64,000 nt of DNA, from contig NZ_JPFW01000007.1 of the NCBI RefSeq assembly GCF_000722705.1, forward strand, positions 310,001 to 374,000. Reading direction: 5' to 3'. Shown piece by piece: positions 28,610-37,541 of this stretch. The translations under genes were made by a program, and so were the position numbers. How positions within the stretch are numbered: the stretch's first letter is position 1; each line of letters opens with the position of its first letter. Under the pieces are notes generated by a model. That model ran no database searches and had not been told where the DNA came from. It saw only the letters and a list, made by a program, of their open reading frames with translations. Source of the DNA: Streptococcus mitis (GTDB lineage: Bacteria; Bacillota; Bacilli; Lactobacillales; Streptococcaceae).

Positions 28610-28905
28610 TTAACTCCTTGTACAAAGTACAGAAAGCGTGGACTGATCGAAATTGTCAGTCGAGTGGTAAGCGGTATTGTCACGTATAATGATTTCAAAG
28701 TCAGTAGTATAAAGAACTAGATGGAGAGCATCTCCTTCTTTTAACTTGTCACTTGTTGGGTGCAGATGAATTGGCTGTCTATCCCTTCATCTGCATTGAT
28801 GTTCTTTAATGACAGTGAATCATTCAATTTTGTAGCATTTTGTCACGGCTTCTTGTGAATGTACGCTAAACGGTAATTCACAGAGATTGTCCAACATGTG
28901 GTGTG
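28610..28905 (-). pseudogene. Decayed 3' end of a second pepX copy
   Basis: Read on the minus strand, the terminal 45 codons still encode [20 protein letters not shown] and later QSTLSVLC, ending at a TAA (28610-28612). They align directly with the last residues of intact PepX ([20 protein letters not shown]...QSTLTIPC). Farther upstream the nucleotide match continues to about 28905 (for example TTCACAGAGATT shared with 29515-29526), but frame is lost. It has no start and no complete domain. It is oriented like pepX and abuts ahrC. Confidence 0.85.
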
Positions 28906-29016
28906 GTAGCGTGTATGATAGAGGGTTACACATGTTGGTCAGGGGTGTTGGTATCATTTGTCCAAGGTTTAGCAGTGGGGGTAGAATAATCTGTTCTTTG
29001 GACAGAATTTGATACC
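28891..29016. other. Two consecutive hairpins next to the pepX remnant
   Basis: CCAACATGTG at 28891-28900 pairs perfectly with CACATGTTGG at 28929-28938. A second, longer imperfect inverted repeat pairs GGTATCATTTGTCCAAG (28950-28966) with a TTTGGACAGAATTTGATACC arm ending at 29016. No gene is visible. It could be a structured RNA, a degraded mobile element or recombination debris. Confidence 0.5.
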
Positions 29017-29027
29017 AAGTTGTAGTT

Positions 29028-29133
29028 TATACTCAATGAAAATCAAAAAGCAAACTAGGAAGCTAGCCGTAAGCTGTACTTGAGTACGGTAAGGCGACGC
29101 TGACGTGGTTTGAAGAGATTTTCGAAGAGTATT
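29028..29133 (-). repeat. BOX element (boxA-boxC, no boxB)
   Basis: In minus orientation this 106-base repeat starts with boxA (ATACTCTTCGAAAATCTC, then CGTCAGCGTCGCCTTACCGT, the BOX-PCR primer target). It passes directly to boxC ending ATTTTCATTGAGTATA. It separates the pepX remnant from the intact pepX. The remaining bases to 29241 show no gene. Confidence 0.88.
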
Positions 29134-29241
29134 AGTTAGACTGTTCAAGTGGGTGTCTCTGATGATAGGAAGGCAAATGGGTCTTTGAGTGACCTTATCC
29201 TTGGAATTCTTCCATATTGAAAGTTTGATAGCCTATACCTT

Positions 29242-31515
29242 TTAGCAAGGTATGGTAAGCGTGGACTGAGCGAGGTCGACAGTCAAGTGGTAGTCTGTAT
29301 TGTCACGGATGGTGATTTCAAAGTCAGTAGTATAGAGGACTAGACGAAGAGTATCTCCTTCTTTTAACTTGTAAATAGTTGGTTGCAGTTCAAATTGCAC
29401 ATCCATCCATTCATCTGCAGTAATATCCTCTACTAATAGTAAATCGTTTCTATTCTGTAAATTGAGGTAGCCTTTTGTCACGACTCGTTGTTGATTTTCA
29501 CGAAATGGCAATTCACAGAGATTTTCCAGCATATGATAGCGACCGTTGTCAATGGTTCTAGCACTTAAAACAGCTGGATAAGGTTGTAGGTATTTCTTTT
29601 GACCAAGTTCCAGTAGTTGGGCTGATAATAGGCCCTTGTTTGTACTAGATTTGATACGTAGATTGAGCTGAGCACGACCGTTCAAATGAAGATCCTTAGT
29701 CACAGGAAGGTCAATAGTAATTTGATTAGCTTTTCCTTGATAGAGTTCTGTATTGAAGGTCTGGTAGGTCTTACCATAACGCTCAAAATCCTTATTAGAG
29801 TACTGGTTTTGAACAACTTGCTCTTCTTGACCGAGTGAGAAGGTTTCAAAGTTTTCTTGCTCTCCGAAGGTATCAAGTGATAACCAAGTCTGAGGAGCAG
29901 TATTGTCCTGCCAGATGACAGTAGGAAGTTGGAAATCTGTTTCCTGTCCCAGTAATTTCTTACTCAGCAAAGCATTCATGGATTCACGAAAGTCAATAGA
30001 CTGCCAGTTGTTCATGTAAACATGGGCGCCATTATGGAAAAAGAGATGCTTGTTTATGTGAGCAGGAAGGGCATGGAACATCTGGTAAACATGAAGTGGT
30101 TTAACATTCCAATCTTGTGAACCATGGGTAAAGACAACCTCAGCTTTTACCTTGTCAGCATTGAGCAGATAGTTGCGGTCATGCCAAAATTGATTGTAGT
30201 CACCAGACTTGCGATCAAGTTGCTCTTTTACTTTTTCCAAGTCAGCTTGGTGAGCTTCATTGCCACGGATATAGTCGCCAGCCAAGAGATTACGAGAATA
30301 GGTTAACTCAGCAAGGGAGTCAAAGTCCTCGCCTGGATAGCCACCTGGGCTAGTCACCAGACCGTTTTCACGGTAGTAGTTGTACCATGAGGAAATGCCA
30401 GCCTCAGCAATGATAACCTCTAAATCATCGACTCCTGTAGTCGCAAGACCATTAGACATGGTACCTAGATAGGAAAGTCCTGTTGTAGCTACTTTTCCGT
30501 TTGACCAGTCAGCTTTTACTTGACGCTGGCGCGTGTGATCAGTGAAGGCACGGCAGCGACCATTGAGCCAGTCGATGACATTTTTATAAGCCTCGATTTG
30601 CTGGTAGTCTCCGTTAGTCATGAAACCAGTAGAGTCTTTGGTCCCAACACCTGAGACATAAATATTAGCAAAACCTCGTGGAAGGAAGTAGTCGTTGAGA
30701 CTATAGCTAGCGTTAATGTGAGTTAGCTTTTCCTCGGCTTCTGCCACAAGTTCAGCTTGACCTTGGGGTTGGACTAGATTGAGTCGAGGTTCCTCTAGCT
30801 CAATCTTGTGTGCAGGCTTAACCTCGAGCTCGCCCTCCATCTTGTAGAGAGCCTTGTCGCTGGCCTTGTCATTTGTTCCCTGATGATAGGGACTAGCCGT
30901 CATGATAGCAGGGATCTGTCCATCAAAACGAGGTCGAATGATGCTGACCTTGACTAAGTCAGGTAGGCCCTTTTTGTCAGTATCCACACGAGACTCGACG
31001 TAGACCACTTCTCGAATGACATCATGGCTAGAAAAAGTAGCCAAGCTCTTGCCGTTAAAGTAGTGGTAGGTGTTATCCTCAGGAATAAGACCGTCACTGA
31101 CCAGTTGATCAATCAGGAGATTTCCTTTTTTGGTCCGAGTATTGAGCAACTGATAGAGATTTTCAATCAAGTCACCATATACGATGGGAAAGCCAGTTTC
31201 TTTACGGAAAGTTTGGCTATCCTCAAAATCAACAAGATAGCTAAAACCTAACACTTGAAAAGCAATCGTGTAGAAAATATCCTCGCTTAGTTCTCGGTCT
31301 GATCGAAAGAAGGTTAGGAGGTCAGTCTCTTTATCAGCAGCTAAACTTGCTAGAGGATAATCTGTATGTTGGTGGGTGAAAAAGATATGTCGTAGAAAAT
31401 GCTCTAATAGTTCCTTTTCGGATAAGTTAATATGAAAAGGGAAGCCGAATAACTGGAAATCATGATAAATTCTATCTCTAGACAGGGCTATATAACTATA
31501 TTGATTAAAACGCAT
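29242..31515 (-). CDS. pepX: Xaa-Pro dipeptidyl-peptidase
   Basis: This 757-residue S15-family serine peptidase releases X-Pro dipeptides from peptide N termini, completing use of proline-rich peptides. The nucleophile elbow is [17 protein letters not shown] beta-sandwich C-terminal domain ends in QSTLTIPC. The ATG at 31513-31515 is chosen because GGAGG precedes it and it gives the family N terminus MRFNQYSY; the upstream in-frame extension is hydrophobic and lacks a binding site. A duplicated 3' end lies downstream at 28610-28905. Confidence 0.94.
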   Translation of the reverse strand: MRFNQYSYIALSRDRIYHDFQLFGFPFHINLSEKELLEHFLRHIFFTHQHTDYPLASLAADKETDLLTFFRSDRELSEDIFYTIAFQVLGFSYLVDFEDSQTFRKETGFPIVYGDLIENLYQLLNTRTKKGNLLIDQLVSDGLIPEDNTYHYFNGKSLATFSSHDVIREVVYVESRVDTDKKGLPDLVKVSIIRPRFDGQIPAIMTASPYHQGTNDKASDKALYKMEGELEVKPAHKIELEEPRLNLVQPQGQAELVAEAEEKLTHINASYSLNDYFLPRGFANIYVSGVGTKDSTGFMTNGDYQQIEAYKNVIDWLNGRCRAFTDHTRQRQVKADWSNGKVATTGLSYLGTMSNGLATTGVDDLEVIIAEAGISSWYNYYRENGLVTSPGGYPGEDFDSLAELTYSRNLLAGDYIRGNEAHQADLEKVKEQLDRKSGDYNQFWHDRNYLLNADKVKAEVVFTHGSQDWNVKPLHVYQMFHALPAHINKHLFFHNGAHVYMNNWQSIDFRESMNALLSKKLLGQETDFQLPTVIWQDNTAPQTWLSLDTFGEQENFETFSLGQEEQVVQNQYSNKDFERYGKTYQTFNTELYQGKANQITIDLPVTKDLHLNGRAQLNLRIKSSTNKGLLSAQLLELGQKKYLQPYPAVLSARTIDNGRYHMLENLCELPFRENQQRVVTKGYLNLQNRNDLLLVEDITADEWMDVQFELQPTIYKLKEGDTLRLVLYTTDFEITIRDNTDYHLTVDLAQSTLTIPC

Positions 31516-31546
31516 AGAACCTCCATATAAAATTATAGTTAAAATT

Positions 31547-31555
31547 ATTATATCA
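31547..31555 (-). promoter_or_regulatory. Extended -10 promoter for pepX
   Basis: Read on the minus strand, TGATATAAT stands about 32 bases before the pepX ATG. Confidence 0.6.
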
Positions 31556-31675
31556 AAAAAATAGGGAAATACAAATATAAACGTCAAAATGATTTATTGT
31601 TAATATTATAATATAAACAAAACGAATCTTTTTATTAAAATAAGCTTAAAAAATGAGCAATAGCAACTGATTTCA

Positions 31676-31705
31676 TTGACTTTTACGGGGGGAGAGGAGT
31701 ATAAT
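31676..31705 (+). promoter_or_regulatory. Promoter of the surface-protein gene
   Basis: TTGACT and TATAAT are separated by 18 bases. The spacer contains an unusual G-rich stretch (ACGGGGGGAGAGGAG) in otherwise AT-rich DNA. A second TATAAT occurs at 31714-31719. The rest of the 250-base divergent region is AT-rich with no other gene. Confidence 0.6.
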
Positions 31706-31762
31706 ATATACTGTATAATTGTATTCAATTGATTACAAAAATAAAAATAGAAAGCGATAACT

Positions 31763-34700
31763 ATGTATAAAGCAAGAAGACAAGTAAACAGAAAATCTTT
31801 TGATTGGTATGGCTTGAGCCAGCGTTTCTCAATCCGTAAATACCATTTTGGAGCAGCTAGTGTCCTTCTTGGCACTGCTTTGATTTTGGGTTTACCTCAG
31901 GCATCAGCCAAGGCGGATGATGCTGTTTCTGCAAATACTGCACTGACAAGCACTGGTCAAGGTGTGGATGAAGGAACCAATAGCGCGACAGATGGCTTGA
32001 AAAATGTAACCTTGCCTCCAACAGCAACTACAACTGAAGTGGCTGTGCTTGAAAAACCTACTTTGAGCGCTGAAGAGATTGCGAAACAAGCGGCTGCTTC
32101 TGAGACTCCTGCAGTTACATCGACATCAGAAACAGCAAAAGAAGAGAGCAAACCAGCTACTTCAGATGCTGTAGTGAAGACAAACACTGAAGAAAATACA
32201 GTTACTGAATCAAATAAAAAGAAGGAGGAAGTAGCTCCTAAACATAGCAGACGTAGCAAACGTGCATTATCTGAAGAGGAAACTCCAGATCATAGTGGTA
32301 CAGATTATAGTGGTGCTAAGATATCTGGACGATTAAATGACGGAAAAACACAATATGTAGTTGGTGAACAAATCTTAGGTTCTTATAATTTAGATATTTC
32401 GGCACCAACAAAAATTGAAGAAGGAGGATATATTTTAATTACTGCCTCTGATAATGAACCATTAGATGCTTTTGAAATCGGATCAAGTTTAAGATTTGAA
32501 AAAGTTAATAATAATCAGTATAAATTATATACTGGAGAATTATCAGGTGGAGCATACGCTAATATTAACGTTAGTTATAAATTGAAAAAATTTGAAACAG
32601 GTAAAGATTCACATACAACTATAAAGGCTGAATTGTTTGATAAAAATAATACTTTAATCAAATCTACAAACTTTTCTAACACGAATACAACTGGTACGCC
32701 ATATATTTCAGTTGATACTAGAAATGGTATTCGTAGACAAACGTTATTAGAAACAAATCAACAAGAAACAGAAGTTGATGTTTCTAAGAGTAAAGATTTA
32801 CAATTAAGTTTAAAATCTACCAATAAAGAGGCAGCTGCAATTACAAAAATTGATCATGCTGTTGAATTACCGGCAGGTGTTACTATTGCTCAAACCTCCC
32901 TAGATGAGGGATGGAGATTAGAAAATGGTGTTGCAAAATATACAAGACTAGTCCCTTCTTCTACAACGATGTTTGCTAGTGGAGATAATACACAAAATGA
33001 ACTGTTGTATTTAAATGTAAGTAATGGTGGAACACCAGCAGAATTTTTAACGGGTAAAAAATTAACGTTTAAAGATAATGCAACTTATACGGATAAATCC
33101 GGATTTACGAATACAACTTCAGACGATGTTACAGTAACAGTTCGTGCTGTAAATCCTAAAAAATCTATTGGTGGTTCTAACTCTGGAAGTGGTTCAAATC
33201 CAAATAATGATCCGACTAATTCAGGTGGAAACAACAGTGGAACTGGTGGTAGCACAGTACCTACTAAGAGTGATGTTCCAGTAGCAATTTTTAATACTAC
33301 GATGGAGGATAATAAATCTCGTGTCGTTAATATTGCAATGCCTTATATTAATGCAAAAACAGAAGATACCCGAATTATTCAATTATCAGGAGATTATGGT
33401 GATTCATACGGTCCTGCAAATCTAAAAGAAGCTGAAATTTCGATTGATAGTAATATTGATCAAAATCGAGCGATTGAATTTTATGCGATTTGGACTCCGA
33501 CAGATAAAGGGAAATCTACCTTTGTTAGTTATCAAGATAATCCAGAAAGTTTAGGATTAAATTCTACATTGACTTTTGAAGTATACTCTGTAACGAATGG
33601 TACAGAATCAAAAATTGGAGAGGTATCACTTCGTAAAGGAGATGTTGCAGACAAAGTAGCCTTGCCTGATGGTACTACAACCGTGAAGTTAAAACCAAAA
33701 GGAAATATGCCATTAGAAACTGCTGGGCTACAAGGTGTTGGTTTATTTTTAAGTCAAGATTTAAAAGGATTAGAAGAAGCAAAAAAATTAGCTAAGGAAG
33801 GAAATAAAGTTGAAAGTATCGTTACAGCATCTGTCTATACATATGGATATGATGAACCAAAGGTTGCTGTATCAAAAACAACCTTTGCATATTCACGAGA
33901 TGCGATTAAGCTAGTCCCTACAACAAACCCTATTACTACTACTTTAGCGGGGAACTTAACTCAAGTACTTGATAGTAAATTTGAAGTCTATGAGTATTCA
34001 CCTAATGGATTAGGAAATCGTATCTATAATAACCAAACCTGGGATCGTAAAACGTATGTTGATTTACAAAATATTGCTGCTAAAAATGCGAAATTACTTG
34101 TAGAATTACCAGATGGATTTAGTTACGCAGGAAATGATAGTTCTGTTAAGACTGTAGAAAATTATAATAATTCAGGAAAAACAGTTTTAGAAGTAACACC
34201 AAGGGGTCAAAATTCAAAGTATACATTATCTCCAGATTTACAATTTGTGGTAGATAATTGGGTGGCATCAGGAACATATCCTATTAAATATACGTTAGTT
34301 TGGAATGAAGATGAAAGAGTAGTTGGGATTAATCCAAATAATGATTATGATGGTACAAATGCAAATATCACAAATACGAGTACCTTTACGTATGAATTAC
34401 CAGTAATTAATAACTCGGCAACTCGATTAATTGCACAAGTGACGGATCAACCGACAGATTCAAGTACTTATTCAACAGGAGCCTATAACTTAGCTCCAAA
34501 TGATGAAGTGAAGTATCGTTTGTCATTAACAAACAGTTCAAATGCTGCTACTGGAAACAATGTAGTTATTTCAACATTACCACGAGTATCTGATAAAAAT
34601 ATTGTATTAAACTCAAAAGATCGTGGTTCACAATTTGATGTTCATATGACTGCAGCAGCGACAACTCCAGAAGGTTGGACTGCGTATTATTCAACTACAC

Positions 34701-37411
34701 CAGTATCTGGAACAGCAGTTGAGTTAGAAAAGGCTATTACATTAACGGCAGATCAAATTACAGATTGGTCAACCGTAACAGCAGTAAAATTTGTTTCTAA
34801 TCAAAATGCTTCTTTAAGAGCGGGGTCAACTGCAGCATTTTATCTTCCAGCAAAAGTAAGTAGTACTGCTACGAATAATCAAGTTGCCGTTCTTACTTCA
34901 GCAACACGTACAGATGGACAAGATACATTTAACGAAACAAATCCCGTTCGAATTTCAGTTAAAATTGAAGATGTTAAAAAAGGTGCCGTTAAGGTAGCGT
35001 ATGAAAATAAAGATAATGTTTCAATTAAAGATACTGTGACTGCTATTGAAAGTCGTGCCTATAAAAAAGGTTATGATGTGGATACTAAAGAATATAAACC
35101 TAATACTCTAATTGGAAAAGATGAAAAAGAGTATTACTTTGTAAAAGTGAAGGATTCTTCACCAAGTCCCACAGGAACAATTGATAGCCCTGAAGTTACT
35201 GTAACTTATGTGTATGATTTACTATATGATGAAATCACAAAAGCAACAAAACAAACGGTAACGTACGAAGGAGCAGGAGAGAATACACCAGCGACTAATG
35301 AACAAACAGATTATACATTTATTAGAAAAACAAATAAAGTTACAAACGTAACAACATGGAATGAAGAAACACATACTTATGGAGTCGTAACAACACCAAA
35401 AGTAGAAGGATATTATGCAGATAAAGCACAAGCAGGTGGAAAAGAGGTAACCCCAACAAATCCAGAAGCAAGTGATACAGTAGTGTATAAACCATTAGGA
35501 AAAGTCATCTTAGTGGACGAAGGTGGAAATGAAATACCAAACACACCAAAACCGACATATAGAAACAATCCAAATGATCCAACAGTTGGAGGAGAAACAC
35601 CAATACCAGAAATACCAGAAGGATATGAAATCAAACCAAAACAAGTCGTACCAGGATTCAACCCAGAAGGGAAAGTAGTCACTCCACCAAAACCAGGAGA
35701 AGACACAAGAATCGTGTTAGTAGCGAAGCAAGAAGATATCACAAAAGCAACAAAACAAACGGTAACGTACGAAGGAGCAGGGACAAGCACACCAACGCCT
35801 AACGAACAAACAGATTACACATTCACTGGGAAAACAAACAAAGTTACAAACGTAACGACATGGAATGAAGAAACACATACTTATGGAGTCGTAACAACAC
35901 CAAAAGTAGAAGGATACTATGCGGATAAAGCACAAGCAGGCGGAAAAGAGGTAACCCCAACAAATCCAGAAGCAAGTGATACAGTAGTGTATAAACCATT
36001 AGGAAAAGTTATCTTAGTGGACGAAGGTGGAAATGAAATACCAAACACACCAAAACCGACATATAGAAACAATCCAAATGATCCAACAGTTGGAGGAGAA
36101 ACACCGATACCGGAAATACCAGAAGGATATGAAATCAAACCAAAACAAGTCGTACCAGGATTCAACTCAACAGGGAAAGTAGTTACTCCACCAAAACCAG
36201 GAGAAGACACAAGAATCGTGTTAGTGGAAGTAAATCAAAAAGCGACAGTAACATATGTTGTTGAAGGAACAAATACAGTTCTTCATACAGACAAATTAGA
36301 AGGTAAATCTGGAGAACCAATCAACTACACAACAGCAACTAAACTTGCAGAGTTGAAAGGACTTGGATATGAATTAGTAACTGACGGATTTGTAACAGCG
36401 ACAGATAAGAACTTCGATAAAGATTCAAAAGTTGATCAAAACTTCGTAGTAACAGTAGCGAAGACAGTTCCTGTAACACCAACAACTCCACAAAACCCTA
36501 ACGAAGATCCACAAAATCCTAAACCAGGAGACCCAATCGATCCTAAGAATCCAAATGGATCAAAATGGACGAAAGATGCTCTTGATAAACTAAACAACAT
36601 CAAATCAGTAACTCGTACAATTACTTACATTAAAGACGGTACAACTGAAGAAGTATCACCAACTGAAGCTCCAAAAGTAACAAATAAAGTAAGCTTCATA
36701 CGTACAGTAGTTGTAAATCCAAAAGACGGTTCAGTAGTAGGATACGACACAACAGGTGACGGTATTGCAGACGTAGCAGCAACAGACACTAGAAGCGGAT
36801 GGAAAGCTGCAGGTACAACTAAATTTGCAGAAAAAACATCACCGGTTGTTAAAGGATATGTTGTAAAACCTAACCAAGATACACAAGGTGACTTAGTAGA
36901 AGCTGATGGATCTAAAGTTAAAGCATCTACAACAGATTTAACAGTAGATTCACCTAATCAAGATCTAAAAGTTAGATATGTACCAGTGGGGAAACTTGTA
37001 CCGAAAGTACCAGAAGGTGTAACACCACCAACTCCAACACCTTATGAAAATAATCCAAAAGATCCAGGTAAAGTTGTACCACCAAGTTCAACGAAACCAA
37101 AAGATCCGAAAGATCCATCTAAAGGATACGAAGTACCAGACGTGCCGAAAGATCCAACTAAGGATACACCAATCAGCTACGTACCGGTAACTCCAGAAAG
37201 AAAAACTCCAAAACAAACTCCAGTTGTTCCTGTACAACCAGAAGGACCAAATGAACAGTCTGAATCTAATACACCTAAGTATGCGGATGGTCAAAATGAA
37301 CTTCCAAATACTGGTACAAAAGATCATGCTGATTTAGCAACACTTGGACTTCTAGGAGCCTTGAGTGGATTTGGATTGGTAGCTCGTAAGAAAAGAGAAG
37401 ATGAAAAATAA
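31763..37411 (+). CDS. LPXTG-anchored mucin-binding-type surface protein
   Basis: This 1882-residue cell-wall protein starts with a YSIRK-type signal (FSIRKYHFGAASVLLG, residues 24-39) cleaved near ASAKA, then a Thr/Glu-rich stretch. A large beta-rich region follows, with a Gly/Ser/Asn linker near 468-500. MucBP-like units lie near 1073-1155 and 1492-1575. Two 168-residue repeats start at 1158 and 1326. A Mub_B2-like region (about 1604-1740) and a Pro/Lys wall-spanning segment follow. The sorting signal is LPNTG at 1847-1851, then a hydrophobic helix and KKREDEK. It is probably an adhesin anchored by sortase A. The gene is intact. Its codon use is more A-rich than its neighbours, suggesting import; ligand unknown. 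Confidence 0.88.
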   Translation: MYKARRQVNRKSFDWYGLSQRFSIRKYHFGAASVLLGTALILGLPQASAKADDAVSANTALTSTGQGVDEGTNSATDGLKNVTLPPTATTTEVAVLEKPTLSAEEIAKQAAASETPAVTSTSETAKEESKPATSDAVVKTNTEENTVTESNKKKEEVAPKHSRRSKRALSEEETPDHSGTDYSGAKISGRLNDGKTQYVVGEQILGSYNLDISAPTKIEEGGYILITASDNEPLDAFEIGSSLRFEKVNNNQYKLYTGELSGGAYANINVSYKLKKFETGKDSHTTIKAELFDKNNTLIKSTNFSNTNTTGTPYISVDTRNGIRRQTLLETNQQETEVDVSKSKDLQLSLKSTNKEAAAITKIDHAVELPAGVTIAQTSLDEGWRLENGVAKYTRLVPSSTTMFASGDNTQNELLYLNVSNGGTPAEFLTGKKLTFKDNATYTDKSGFTNTTSDDVTVTVRAVNPKKSIGGSNSGSGSNPNNDPTNSGGNNSGTGGSTVPTKSDVPVAIFNTTMEDNKSRVVNIAMPYINAKTEDTRIIQLSGDYGDSYGPANLKEAEISIDSNIDQNRAIEFYAIWTPTDKGKSTFVSYQDNPESLGLNSTLTFEVYSVTNGTESKIGEVSLRKGDVADKVALPDGTTTVKLKPKGNMPLETAGLQGVGLFLSQDLKGLEEAKKLAKEGNKVESIVTASVYTYGYDEPKVAVSKTTFAYSRDAIKLVPTTNPITTTLAGNLTQVLDSKFEVYEYSPNGLGNRIYNNQTWDRKTYVDLQNIAAKNAKLLVELPDGFSYAGNDSSVKTVENYNNSGKTVLEVTPRGQNSKYTLSPDLQFVVDNWVASGTYPIKYTLVWNEDERVVGINPNNDYDGTNANITNTSTFTYELPVINNSATRLIAQVTDQPTDSSTYSTGAYNLAPNDEVKYRLSLTNSSNAATGNNVVISTLPRVSDKNIVLNSKDRGSQFDVHMTAAATTPEGWTAYYSTTPVSGTAVELEKAITLTADQITDWSTVTAVKFVSNQNASLRAGSTAAFYLPAKVSSTATNNQVAVLTSATRTDGQDTFNETNPVRISVKIEDVKKGAVKVAYENKDNVSIKDTVTAIESRAYKKGYDVDTKEYKPNTLIGKDEKEYYFVKVKDSSPSPTGTIDSPEVTVTYVYDLLYDEITKATKQTVTYEGAGENTPATNEQTDYTFIRKTNKVTNVTTWNEETHTYGVVTTPKVEGYYADKAQAGGKEVTPTNPEASDTVVYKPLGKVILVDEGGNEIPNTPKPTYRNNPNDPTVGGETPIPEIPEGYEIKPKQVVPGFNPEGKVVTPPKPGEDTRIVLVAKQEDITKATKQTVTYEGAGTSTPTPNEQTDYTFTGKTNKVTNVTTWNEETHTYGVVTTPKVEGYYADKAQAGGKEVTPTNPEASDTVVYKPLGKVILVDEGGNEIPNTPKPTYRNNPNDPTVGGETPIPEIPEGYEIKPKQVVPGFNSTGKVVTPPKPGEDTRIVLVEVNQKATVTYVVEGTNTVLHTDKLEGKSGEPINYTTATKLAELKGLGYELVTDGFVTATDKNFDKDSKVDQNFVVTVAKTVPVTPTTPQNPNEDPQNPKPGDPIDPKNPNGSKWTKDALDKLNNIKSVTRTITYIKDGTTEEVSPTEAPKVTNKVSFIRTVVVNPKDGSVVGYDTTGDGIADVAATDTRSGWKAAGTTKFAEKTSPVVKGYVVKPNQDTQGDLVEADGSKVKASTTDLTVDSPNQDLKVRYVPVGKLVPKVPEGVTPPTPTPYENNPKDPGKVVPPSSTKPKDPKDPSKGYEVPDVPKDPTKDTPISYVPVTPERKTPKQTPVVPVQPEGPNEQSESNTPKYADGQNELPNTGTKDHADLATLGLLGALSGFGLVARKKREDEK
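35234..36225 (+). repeat. Two near-identical 504-base tandem repeats in the surface-protein gene
   Basis: Unit 1 (35234-35737) and unit 2 (35738 to about 36225) begin ATCACAAAAGCAACAAAACA and match almost base for base. Each encodes a Mub_B2-like segment (TKATKQTVTYEGAG) followed by PLGKVILVDEGGNEIPNTPK and ending VVTPPKPGEDTRIVLV. The near identity includes third codon positions, so duplication or homogenisation is recent. Confidence 0.92.
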
Positions 37412-37450
37412 TTTCTAATCTCTTTAGATACGGTTTTTCAATCAAATAGT

Positions 37451-37490
37451 AAAAGAACTTGAGATTTCATATCTCAGGTTCTTTTCTTTC
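37451..37490 (+). terminator. Terminator after the surface-protein gene
   Basis: Stem AAGAACTTGAGAT / ATCTCAGGTTCTT with a five-base loop, followed by a T-rich run. Confidence 0.82.
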
Positions 37491-37502
37491 TCTTTTTGAA
37501 AA

Positions 37503-37511
37503 TGGTATAAT
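37503..37511 (+). promoter_or_regulatory. Extended -10 promoter for dnaE
   Basis: TGGTATAAT lies 30 bases upstream of the TTG start of dnaE. No clear -35. Confidence 0.7.
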
Positions 37512-37541
37512 ATAGTGAGAAGGATAGAGGAGAAGTGTAAA

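Noticed and set aside
28535-28720. Plus-strand 61-codon ORF over the ahrC start and pepX remnant
   Set aside because: It reads antisense through ahrC and the remnant, with no initiation signal.
35222-36210. Several minus-strand ORFs of 69-125 codons inside the surface-protein repeats
   Set aside because: They occur twice because the DNA is repeated, are rich in Cys and Phe, and have no binding sites. They are complements of the A-rich coding strand.
37515-37541. GTG start for dnaE at 37515
   Set aside because: It lies at the expected transcription start, so it would have no binding site. The TTG at 37542 has one.
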